A DNA stretch of 64,000 bases from Campanula takesimana (taxonomy: Eukaryota > Streptophyta > Magnoliopsida > Asterales > Campanulaceae), in assembly GCA_026119855.1 (NCBI GenBank), contig JAOWBW010000388.1, positions 1,914,490-1,978,489 of the forward strand. Reading direction: 5' to 3'. The position numbers and the translations under genes were made by a program. Positions 34,482 through 45,000 of the stretch are shown piece by piece (the stretch's first letter is position 1; every line of letters starts with the position of its first letter). The notes under the pieces were generated by a model. That model saw nothing but the letters and a program-made list of their open reading frames with translations. It did no database searches and was not told the origin of the DNA.

Positions 34482-35925
34482 GGGCCAATTGCAATTCGGT
34501 TACCTAAGTTTTACAAAAATTTGCAATTGGTTACCAGGTTTGTCAAAGTTGCTATTAGGCTCCTCAGTTTACTGAACCGGAGCAATCAGGTGTAAATCCC
34601 GTTACCTAGTTAAGAAACTAACGAAATGGAACCCATGTGCGAAACATGTGAGATTTTAAGAGGGCAAACTTGCCATTTCATCAGGAAATTTAACGAAACT
34701 AACCAGATTGGGAAAAAATTGATCAAATGTGTCCATATGTGTTAAAAATTTAACAAATTTCGTTACTCAAACACCATTTCCATCAACATTAACACCACCA
34801 TCTTCAACACCCTTACACCACCAGCCTCACCACCAACCACCATCCCACTGCCTAAACACCACATTTTACCTCAATCAAGAACCATTACATCAATTGGTAA
34901 CTCGCCGGTGAGATTGTTATTAGATATGTCTAGAAGCTGTAAAGAAGAACATAAACCGAGATTTTGAGGAACCATACCGGACAAACCATTGTAGGAAAGA
35001 TCTAATTCCACGATTGTTGAAGACAAATTGTCCAGAAAACGAGGAGGAATCCCGCCTTGATAATCATTGCCGGATAGATAGACGAATTGCAGAGCGCCAC
35101 TTGCCGGTAAAAACGGTAACCCGCCGGTGAACTGATTCCGGGAGACATTGAGAAACGTGAGACTGTTACACCCATTGAGAGAAGCACTGACATCGCCGGA
35201 AAACTTGTTGGACGAGAAATCCAGGTGCTGGAGATGAGAGCAATCAGTAAATGACGTAAACCCAGTTGAGAAATTATTAGAAGAGAGATCCAAATACTCC
35301 AAGCTCGGACAATTAAACGCCGGCAAAGCTCCGGCGACCTTATTACCCTTCAACGACAAGTAACTCAGCTGAGCGCAGCCGTTAGAGAAAACCCATTGAA
35401 CCACGTTACCAACCGCAAACTCGAACAAATTGTGTGACAGATTAAGCGAGTGTAATCCGGAACAAACTTTGAAACCAGATAAGTCGGAAATCTCGCCGGA
35501 GAGCTGATTTTCAGCCAGATCTACATAACTGAGAACGGAACTACACTGAGATCTCGCCGCAGAAGTGAGTGTTCCGGTGAAGGAGCATGGGTTGTGGTTT
35601 GGTAACCAATTTTGGAGCTGGGTTGAGTAAGAGAGTGAGGATTTGAAGGAAAGGAGCTTCTGGGTGTCGTCTCCGCCGTCATTAATGGAAGCTGAAGAAG
35701 CTTGAGGATTTTGTTAGGCAGATATATTAAGTGACATTTTTACCCTCGTTTAAAAGACATGTGAATCGCACATGGTGGGATTTTGTTAGTTTTTTAACTG
35801 GGTAACGAGATTTACACCCAATTGCTCCGGTTCAGTAAACTTAGGAGTCGGATAGCAACCTTGACAAACCTGATAACCAATTGCAAATTTTTGTAAAACT
35901 TAGGTAACCAAATTGCAATTGGCCC
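34482..35925. mobile_element. Pack-MULE carrying a BRI1-like fragment
   Basis: A 1,444-bp element bounded by inverted repeats of about 190 bp: 34482-34675 begins GGGCCAATTGCAATTCGGTT, and the complement of 35733-35925 begins GGGCCAATTGCAATTTGGTT, the two staying similar throughout. It is flanked by TTTTTTTA on both sides (34474-34481, 35926-35933), a weak but fitting 8-bp duplication. Long inverted repeats enclosing host gene sequence and no transposase define a Pack-MULE. The cargo is the receptor fragment described separately, plus a GGTG/CACC-rich stretch at 34740-34870 of unknown origin. Confidence 0.88.
34871..35712 (-). pseudogene. BRI1-like receptor kinase, captured N-terminal fragment
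   Basis: On the minus strand, an open frame from about 35712 to the TGA at 34871-34873 (about 280 codons, first Met at 35428) reads like the start of the brassinosteroid receptor BRI1. It starts near the end of the signal peptide (PQASSASIND), passes QKLLSFKSSL, LQNWLPNHNPCSFTG and SAARSQCSSV, and continues into leucine-rich repeats such as FSGDVSASLNGCNSLTFLNV and DISNNNLTGELP. Compared with BRI1 as I remember it, blocks are missing after CSFTG and after the first repeats. The rest of the repeats, the island domain, membrane helix and kinase are absent. With no signal peptide start it is unlikely to act as a receptor. The frame has stayed open, which suggests recent capture. Confidence 0.85.
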
Positions 35926-35963
35926 TTTTTTTACAATGAAAACTAGTATGCAGTTTATGTAAA

Positions 35964-36144
35964 GAATAATACTAAGGCACAAAAATGTCACAAAATTTCA
36001 CTCACAAAATCCTAGGTGTAGTGATTTTATTGGTGTTTTTAATTAGAGTGTGGCGGGTCCACTATCGCTACAACCAATAAAATATCGCCACCTCATTGTG
36101 TGAGCATGATTTTGTGACTTTGTTTTGTGCCCCTAGCATTGCTC
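35964..36144. mobile_element. Mutator-like MITE, copy 5
   Basis: A 181-bp element with ends GAATAATACTAAGGCAC and GTGCCCCTAGCATTGCTC. Flanking 9-mers TTATGTAAA and GTATGTAAC match at seven positions. It lies 38 bp from the Pack-MULE. Confidence 0.75.
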
Positions 36145-36659
36145 GTATGTAACTGACTGAATTTTCAGACTCAAGTTATTACAAAAATGTCACATAGCTC
36201 TTTTAAAATAAATGTCAAATATTTACAAGAATGTCATAGCTTGTTTTAAAATAAGTGTCAGTTATATACAAAAGTACCCTCGCACATTTTAAAGACACTT
36301 TTTTCTAAATCTCTAAGGAGAAACAAGTCTTTTCTTAGATTCTTACTAAAGAAATTATTATTAGTTTCTTTCTGAAAGTATAACAACGCAACTAAATACT
36401 CCATTCGTCCATATATTCTCTTTAATTTTTACGGTTAACTCAAATTTAATTTTGATCATAAGTTTACGAAAATACATTTATCTCTGTGCAATTTTGAAAA
36501 TTATTATTGATCGCATTTTTAATGTTGAGACAACAACTATTTTTAGGATCGTATAAGGATATAGCTAAATTTTCAAAAAAATTAGTTGAAGTTTAAAGGA
36601 ATCAACCATAAAAAAACAAACTAGTAAAACAAACTGAAACTATTTTTTCTTAACTGATA

Positions 36660-36860
36660 CTCCCTCCGTCTCAGAGTATATGTCCACCTTTTTTTTACTC
36701 TATCTCAGATGTCCATTTCCTAAAATAGCAAAAAATATTAACTACCCCTCCCACTTATTCTATTTCCTATTTTACTTTTACAATCACAACATTTGCATCA
36801 CTTTTTTCATTTTTAATCTCCTTCCAAATGAGAGGGTTGACATATAGACGACGGATGGAG
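36660..36860. mobile_element. Stowaway-type MITE, family C
   Basis: CTCCCTCCGTCTCAGAGTAT and GACGGATGGAG ends between TA dinucleotides; interior related to 9162-9420. Confidence 0.7.
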
Positions 36861-37007
36861 TAATATACTATTCCATCCACGTAACAGAATCGAAAGGACT
36901 GGCCTATCATCAACAAGAATGGCCTCTAAAGTTTCTTAAATTTATGCATCAAAAATATACAATGACATCACAATTTCGGGCGCTTGCATAAACTCATACC
37001 CGATCTC

Positions 37008-37300
37008 CCATGGGCTCAGTTTAAGGTTCTTACTTTTTTTTTTAGTATGTCCCAGTTTAAGGTTCTTAGTAGCTTTATTCTTTAAATGACAAATGATGAA
37101 TAGTGTTTTGGACAATATTGTCCTCATAAAGTTCATATATTACAAAAAAACTATCACTTAACTATTTACTTTTCACCAACTTGCTTTATGAATAGACAAT
37201 TATATCCTCCACCCACCGCTATTCTTGACCGAAATTTGCCTTGATTTCTTAATAAGCGTGCAAAGTTAAACTAAGAACCTTAAACCGGGGCGGAGGGAGT
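37008..37300. mobile_element. Stowaway-type MITE, family B
   Basis: Right end GGGGCGGAGGGAG before TA; the left end is eroded. The interior matches 11814-12106. It ends about 235 bp before the start codon of the TM8-like gene, so it lies in its promoter. Confidence 0.65.
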
Positions 37301-37534
37301 ATTAGAAACCCCTCGATAGTTGTTTACAGTATGATACACATATTTAGTCCACAAGCAATACAATTGTGACAACAAGACTGATTTTTTTCTTTCATTATAC
37401 ACATAAGTAGCTTTAGTTTCCACATTAGCTTTTTGAAAGGTGTTAGTTTAGAAAAGCTACTTATAGAACAAGTCCGAGGAATCTATCAAGAATTAATTCC
37501 AAAAAAAAAAAAAAAAGAGTGTAAGAATTGAAGA

Positions 37535-39537
37535 ATGGGTAGAGGGAAAGTAGAGCTAAAGAGGATAGAGAATTCAACAAACAGGCAAGTGACTTTCTCA
37601 AAGAGAAAAAATGGTCTCCTCAAGAAGGCCTTTGAGCTCTCTATTCTTTGTGATGCTGAGGTTGCCCTTCTTGTTTTCTCTCCTTCTGGCAAAGTTTATC
37701 AGTTTGCTAGTCACGAGTACGTAATTATATCTGTCTGAATTTCTTAATTAAATGATCATATATATGTACATGTGCTCAAATTTCATATCTATCGGTGTAA
37801 TAGCGAGATAATTTGTATTGGTGCTAAATTACATGTGTATAGCATGGATAGGACCATCGCTAGATATCGGAACGAAATGGGAATCTATCAATCTAATGGT
37901 CAAGGACTCAGATCCATGGAGGTATATATACCTCTATAACATTTGCAAGGTGTTTAATGTTCACCAAAGAGTAATTGTCAGAGAATTGAACTCTCTTCTA
38001 CCTTTTTTCAAAAAAAATAATATATATATATATATATATTTTTTTAGCTAAAGAGTGTTGATTGGAAAATACTTTAGTTCATAATAACTGAACCAGGGCG
38101 TTGAATTGCTCGTTTGAAATTGATTTGAATCAGGTATGGAAGAATGAAATGGATGAGATGAGGAGAACGATCGAGACCTTGGAAGCTAAACACAAGTAAA
38201 CATTAGTTACTTAAAATTTTACACTTATGAAACAAACAAACATAAAATCATGAAAATAGGCTTCTTCGTAATCATCAGAGTCACTTAAATTGTCTTTTTA
38301 TTTTTATTTTTCCTAATTATAGGCATTTCGCTGGGGAAGATCTGTCGGCATTGGGTATGAAAGAATTGAAACAATTGGAGCGTCAGATCAGGATTGGGGT
38401 AGAACGCATTCGGTCCAAACAGGTATGCAGTACCATAGTAGTATATCTAAACACAAGAAATTGTACAATAGTACTAAATGGAAATCATATATAAGATGTT
38501 TGATACTGAGGGAGTATTTATTTGACATTTATGTTGGGCAGAGGCGAATAATATCTGAGCATATCAACTCGCTGAAAAGAAATGTGAGACACTACTTACA
38601 TTAATAAAACACAATAATATGATCTTTAATTTAGTTGACACAATTGAAGAAATTAATCTGACTTAAAATTTCAATTGTGGATGATTGGTGCAGCATAGAA
38701 CTCTGCAAGAAGAGAACTCACACCTCCAAAAGAAAGTGAGCCTTCCTTAATTTAAAGATCATATCTGCAGCTCTCGCTCGTTTTTTATTTACCTCGATCA
38801 AGAAATTAAATGACCGTAAAAAGTTTGAACTTTGACTGACATGTTTGCTTTGGTGGTGTCTTTGAGATGAAGCTGCTAGAGCTAAATGAGGGTACTGAAG
38901 AAGGAAGCTCCAACTTTCTTGGAGGAGCTGATTCATCTGATCACGACTTTGAAAGGTACTCTCCATGCTGCTTATCATTTTTCTTCCACAAATTCTAATT
39001 TAAGTACATCATGTTTTCTTAGGCCACGTCAATGATATATATATATATATATATAGGGTCGTGTTCCTGTGAGAACCTAAATATCGTGAGAACCGTGAGA
39101 ACTTTGATACATTAGGTTTTTACCTAATGTATCCAATGGTTTACTTGGATACATTAGGTAAAAACTAATGTATCCAATGGTTCACTTGGATACATTAGGT
39201 TCTTACCTAATGTATCCAAGTTCTCACGGTTCTCACGATATTTAGGTTCTCATTTGAGCACGCACCTACCTACCTACCTACCTACCTACCTATATATATA
39301 TATATATATAAGCTAACGCGTATTAGCTTGTTCTTATATGTTCCATTTTCTTTTTATGTTTATGTTTAGGGTTTCGGCGTGGAATTCTGTGAGCTTCAGG
39401 TGAATATCTTTCATCTGTGTTTTTGTTAGATATTGGAAATTTAGTATTATGCTTTTGGGAAACATATGGAGTATAAGAATGAGATGGATTGTTGGAAAAT
39501 GGAATGCAGGTTTGTTGAGGACAGAGCTCACCTCTGA
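37535..39537 (+). CDS. MIKC MADS-box transcription factor, probably TM8-like
   Basis: Nine plus-strand exons: 37535-37716, 37843-37921, 38134-38195, 38323-38422, 38542-38583, 38694-38735, 38867-38955, 39370-39399 and 39510-39537, encoding 217 residues with all phases kept. The MADS domain is MGRGKVELKRIENSTNRQVT onward, ending SPSGKVYQFAS. The K domain contains GEDLSALGMKELKQLERQI, ERIRSKQRRIISEH and HRTLQEENSHLQKK. The SPSGK-YQFAS block, DRTIARYRNE and the short, acidic C-terminus fit the TM8 clade as I remember it; an FLC-like or other MIKC assignment cannot be excluded. TM8 genes are poorly understood and are absent from Arabidopsis. It is divergent from the SEP-like gene 9 kb away. Intron 7 contains a transposon. 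Confidence 0.85.
39056..39292 (+). mobile_element. element inserted in a TA microsatellite, copy A
   Basis: A 237-bp element inside TA repeats, in intron 7 of the TM8-like gene. It begins GGGTCGTGTTCCTGTGAGAA and ends TGAGCACGCACCTACC plus a CTAC run. The inside is a set of repeats of TTGGATACATTAGGT in both directions, so it can fold back on itself. The same element lies inverted at 49799-50155. Confidence 0.7.
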
Positions 39538-40477
39538 ATATATATGCAACAAAATGGTATATCAGCAATTCAGAATATATGCACTTGTGTAATTAAGTAC
39601 TGATATAGTTTATCTTCTATTGGAGTATTATTATGGTGTAAGTCGGTTCTTGACTACCTAGTTTTGGTCTATGTAATTGCTTTCATTCTTCTTTTTCATC
39701 AATCTTTTTCAATGTATTTTTAGTGAGACAATGTGTGATTAAGTGATGCAATACGAATATATGATTATATCAAATATTATAATTGTATTGGTATTTTATT
39801 ATTAGTTAGGATTTAATTAGTATTTTTATTAGTATTTTCGTCATTAATTTTAGTAGGTTAATTTTAGAGGATTCTAATTTTGAGTCAATTTACTAATTTT
39901 TAAGTCCTATTAGGTTACTATATAGGTTATGAGTAATTCTAAAAGGTTTAGGAGTGTTTTTCATGTTTTATGGGCACTATAAAATAGGCCTAACATTGTA
40001 TTCCGAAAATTGGAGTTTATTCAATAAAATTTTGATTGCTTAGCAATTATTCCCTGCAGAATAATTGGTTTCGATCAATTATTAGTTACAATTCCGCTGC
40101 GTCTTCACATCATTAAGCAACGGAGTATATAATTGTAGAAAATATACTTTCACATTTCAGCGTGATGGACAGGCTAGATGGCAAATGGGTGCACAAATAC
40201 ACTAAAAAGCTTTAAATTGTAATTTGTGGTGGAATAAAGTCTATAGTGAGACTTGAATACGCAGCGGCAAGAATAAAAATTAGGCACCCACAAGTCTCAC
40301 ACAGACACACCTGTTACTTATATAAGCTTTCTTATGCAAAGATTCTCAAAATTCTCACATATAAGAAAAAAAAGAAGAAACATTTCATAAAATTTTGATT
40401 ACAAACATAATTGATTAGATATTTTGTTTGTAGGTCGCTATCCATTAATTAAACACAAAGATTTCAACCGTGGTAAT

Positions 40478-41793
40478 TAGAGCAGTCAATTTGGGATTGT
40501 CCCGTCGGGACGTCCCGTCCCGCTAACGGGATAGTATATTTTAATCCCGTTTGAATGCGGGACTATTCGGGACGTCCCGTTTGGAACGCGGGACAAAGCG
40601 GGACGAGACGTCCCGCATTTTATAATATTAATATTAGTTTAATATTTTTAACCTCAAATGTATTTTAACACTTAATTTTTAGTTTTTTTCAACTATCGGT
40701 GGTGTCTTTTTTGTATTCATTAAGCTCTTTTATGAAAATAAGAAACTTTGGTCATGTTGGATTGTAAAATATTATCTTATGTTTTAAATTTAATGTTTTG
40801 GCATCATCTTAATTAGATTTTAGTTATATAATATTAACGTTTTTTCGTCCCGCATGGGACGGGACGGAGGTTTTCTGTCCCGCGAAAAATTCGGGACGTC
40901 CCGTCCCGTTAAATTGCGGGATTTCATAGTTTCGTCTCGTCCCGTCCTGTTTTCCCAAAGACAAAAACTTGTGTGAGAACACTCCAACCCGTCTCATGGG
41001 TGAGACGGGTCATTTTTTTGACCCATTACCCGACCCACAACCCTGCTCCAGGACCCATGGGGGACCCTGCCACGTGGCAGCCCCTCATTGGCAAAAAAAA
41101 AAAAAAAAAAATTTTTTTTTTTTTTTTTTTTTTTTTTGCTTTTTTTAAAATTTTTATATTTTTTTTTTTGGTTTTTTTCGGTTTGTGAAAAGTAATAGTT
41201 ACCATCTTTTAAAGTAATAGTTACCATCTCTTAAAGTAATAGTGTTATTCCTATGTTTTCTTCGTTTGCCAAAAGTAATACTTATTATAACTAAAATGTA
41301 ACAAACGTGTTATTTATATGTAATAGTATTTGTAAATAATTGTAATACATATGTATAGATATCTATTTGTTTTCAAACAATAAGTTACAATGGGGTCAAA
41401 TTTATCATGATACATGTAAAAGTATTACATTATCTATAGAAATCTGTTACAATTTCGTCAATCAAAGTGTTACATTTACTTGTATAAACTTACTATTACA
41501 TTCATATACATAAGTTATTACTTTTCAAATGGGTAAAAACGAGCTTTTGTTTTTTTAAAACAAGTATTACGTTTACTTATGAACAATGTTACTTTAAGAG
41601 ATGGTAACTATTATTTTTTGCTAAACCACTGAAAAGCCGAAAAAAAAAAAAAAAAAAAAAAAATAATTCCGACCAATGGTGGGTTGCCACTTGGCGGGTT
41701 CGGCCCATGGGTCATGGGGTGACCCGTCTCATGCATGAGACGGATCCCCTTGTTCTCCTGGAAGACCACCTCTTTCCCGAATTGACAGCTCTA
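40478..41793. mobile_element. hAT-type element with nested insertion
   Basis: A 1,316-bp element with ends TAGAGCAGTCAATTTGGGA and (complement) TAGAGCTGTCAATTCGGGA. Perfect 8-bp duplications GTGGTAAT lie at 40470-40477 and 41794-41801. Subterminal GTCCCGTCCCG repeats are typical of this kind of hAT. From about 40966 to 41760 it contains a second, hairpin-forming element with CCGTCTCATG...GAGACGG arms, and its own right subterminal repeats appear only before that insert. Confidence 0.85.
40966..41760. mobile_element. hairpin-forming element nested in the hAT
   Basis: Imperfect inverted arms: GTGTGAGAACACTCCAACCC with GTCTCATGGGTGAGACGGGT on the left; ACCCGTCTCATGCATGAGAC and TTGTTCTCC on the right. 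Inner segments such as AGTAATAGTTACCATC recur inverted near 41605. Long A/T homopolymers lie at 41094-41137 and 41640-41663. Class unknown. Confidence 0.6.
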
Positions 41794-42005
41794 GTGGTAA
41801 TAACCAAGATTTTGTGTCAAGAAGTTCTCAAGATAACTAAGCCCTGAAAAAAACAAAAAAAAAAAAAAGGAAAAAAAAGTGGGTTCCGGTTCCTTTGGGA
41901 ATGTTAACCAAACAAGGCCTAACGATAAACCTTCCTCACGGTCGCGCGGCTCTCCCCATTTCCATTACTCCGTAGTCTCTTCCAGGTTAAAGCCATCGAT
42001 CACCA

Positions 42006-45000
42006 ATGGCGACTGTAGCTCGATTATCGAGAAAAGCCCTAACTTCATTCATCCCCTCCACCCACCAACTCCTCAGCCGTACGCTCGCCACAGAAGCGGC
42101 GGCGAAGATCACGGAATCGCCGGATCGAGTGAAGTGGGACTACAGAGGACAGAGGCAGATCATCCCCCTCGGTCAATGGCTCCCCAAGATCGCCGTTGAC
42201 GCTTACGTTGCCCCCAACGTTGTTCTCGCCGGTCAGGTCAATGTTTGTGACGGGTCATCCGTTTGGGACGGGTCAGTTCTTCGGGGCGATCTTAACAAGA
42301 TCACCGTCGGCTTCTGCTCCAATGTTCAGGAGAAGTGCGTTGTCCATGCCGCGTGGTCTTCCCCCACAGGTTCTAACTCTTTGCGCTGAATTTGCTTTTA
42401 GGTTTCCATACTGCAGACTAGACAATCTAGAACCGGAAAATCGAAAATTGAAAAGAAAATAGAAAATCTAGAACTGGAAAATCGAAAATTGAATAGAAAA
42501 TGCTTCACATTGTTCGGTAACAAGGATTGAAAATTTAATAAATAAAATAAAATAAAATTGAGCCCTAAAGCTTAGTTTTAGCTAGAGTTTCCCCTATTTT
42601 TAGTTTAGTTTTTTTCTTTCTTTCGAAATGCCTATTTTTTGCTTAGTTTTCACACCAAATTGATTATATTTATGTTAAAAATGGCTTGACAATAATGTTA
42701 GTATGGTTTCTTAATAACTGTAATTAGATGCGAACTGGAGCAGCATTAGTTTAATGTTTGAACTATAGAGTCCTAATCCCAATTCCTAATCCTAATTCCA
42801 TTTCCGGTGGTGTTCTATGTTTGATAACTCTAGCTAATGTTGTCAAAAGTTTAGGTAGGCACATACTTGTCTGTCCTGTGTATCACATCTAGATGCTAGG
42901 AATATTTCAGGAAGAAAGTGGATTCTATCATAAGGTGCGTGGGTTGTGGAGGAGTTCCTTAATGCGAAGGCTACCTTGAAGTTCCTTTCTTGGCTCGCAG
43001 GTGAAAGATTCTATGATGATGAGGATATCATTTGCTGTTTTAGAAGATGACTTTGAATGCTTCTTTTTTTTAACATCTTCTCTTTTTCTTTCTTGTTGGA
43101 TGGTGGTAGAGGTGGTATTATACTTGTCGAATGTAGCAAATAAAATTGCTAACACATAAGTAAGGTTCCTAGCATTGATGGTGTCAATAAAACATAAGCG
43201 TTTATAATCATGCTTATGTGCTGGCTGAATCCCAAGCATAAACATTGATCTGCTTTTCTTCTCCTCACTCACCTTGCTTTAGTATATGCACCTAAATATG
43301 ATACAATCTTGAAGTTCCCGGTTTCTCTCTGGGTAGCTTATGTATTTCATTGTGCATCTTGTTGAACTGTATGTCGTATAAAATAATATTTTTAAATGAC
43401 ACTTAATCTGACGTATGGGGATAAGATCAAATAGTCTATGAGATACAGAAACTGGTGACGTTGTGGCCAGTGACGATGCAAGGAGAAGGGGGTCGAACTA
43501 TACAATCATCTCAAAAATTCAAATAACCCCAAATCGGTTCAAGGAAGGAAGTCAACTTAAAAATACAGTGCAAAATTTTTCTTGCAGAAAGGGGGTCGAG
43601 ACAATATTTACAATTTTACCTTCTATTAAATTTTTATTAATATAGCACTAGTAGAAAAAATATTTTTCTAAAACATGGGGGTCAGCCGTCAGCCGGCCCC
43701 CTTCTATTTGCCTTAGCCTTGCCACTGGCTGTGGCTGAAACTATAAAGGGTCATCCAGGGAGGAAGAAACTAGAGTAACTAGTATTGCGTTTTTTAACAT
43801 GTGAAAGGGAGGGGATGAGTTTCTTATATCTTTTTTGGTTGAGGGTAAGAGAGGGCATTCAGGAACAATGGAGCTTCCTCTTCACCATTCATATCTTGAA
43901 GAAATGAATATGGTGGAGCTGGAGGGAAAGGGAAAATGGAAGGATACCGTGCCCCCTCTTGGTCCATCCTGTTTTGCCCTCACAAAGTGGACGGAAAAGA
44001 GGAAGTATACTCGTGCAACCATTATAGTTATGTAAAATCTCTATTCTCCATCACAGGGGTGTATGGTACGATTTTATTGGCTTCTTGCTGGAATTGTAAT
44101 ACTCGCAAAGACAGGTCTCGCAAAGACCGATAAACGAAGTCCTCCAATACTTCGGTTTCGGTCCTATGACAGACTAATTTTGGGTAAAATCCCTGATTCA
44201 ATTAGATTTCACCCTACTAGAGTACTTTTCCTTAATCACGCCAGTACTTGGACAAAATATGATGAATGCGTTGGAGATAAAGAGGATTGATGGATATGTT
44301 TCTTGAAACACATTTGCGATAATCTCAGGCTCTTTAATTAATACTCTTACTTCAATATGTTTTCTTCAATTTGCTAAAGGTTTGTTTTTATGGGCGGTAG
44401 ATTAGAATGATATCATGTCTTCGACATAAAGAAATTGAGAATATGATGAGGTGTTATTGCTTAAATTTGAATTTCCTGGGCAAACTCAAGAAGAAAGTAT
44501 TGACTTTATTTGTGTGCGTGTTGGGGGGGGGGGGGAGTATATAACAGGTTGCAGGGGTAAGTGAGACGGAGGGTAGATGGAGTATATGCTTGGTCGGTTT
44601 GTGTTAGTATACCACTACAAAGTATGACTGTTTTGGAGATAGGGAGAATATACAACAGGATTCAGGGAGGGGTGAGATGGAGGGTTCGTGGAGTATATGC
44701 TTGGTCGGTTTGTGTTAGTATAGGCACTACTAATCCTTTTAAATTGATTGCTGGACTCCAGGAGTTGCAATATAGGAACAAGGAATAAAAGTTGGTGATG
44801 TACACGGTTGTCATTTATGGTAGATAAGCTACATCATGAATGCTAGGTTAAGTGGCTGTATCGAACTTTGCATTTCTTCTTTGTGGTGATTTAGAGCTGC
44901 ACTACCTTCTTATCAGTTTTCTAATGTTAGGTAAGAAATGTGAAGTTTGATACAAGTTATACAAAAATAAAGCTAAAAGATCTTATTTAATCCTCATATA

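Larger units (their letters stand above)
28402..37534. other. transposon-dense spacer between divergent MADS-box genes
   Basis: About 9 kb containing both MADS promoters, Stowaway elements, two hAT-type elements, two Mutator-like MITEs and a Pack-MULE, listed separately. No independent gene is seen. The open frames at 32719-33056 are translations of the hAT element and are not genes. Confidence 0.7.
39538..42005. other. spacer between TM8-like and gamma-CAL genes
   Basis: Mostly occupied by the hAT-type element at 40478-41793. The stretch 39700-40460 is AT-rich and shows nothing recognisable. Confidence 0.6.

Noticed and set aside
34871..35428. LRR protein as a functional gene
   Set aside because: It is a partial BRI1-like sequence wholly inside Mutator-type inverted repeats, lacking signal peptide start, membrane helix and kinase.
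42928..43272. Minus-strand 114-codon frame in the gamma-CAL intron
   Set aside because: No domain or homology recognised, low-complexity Lys-rich stretches, and intron position.
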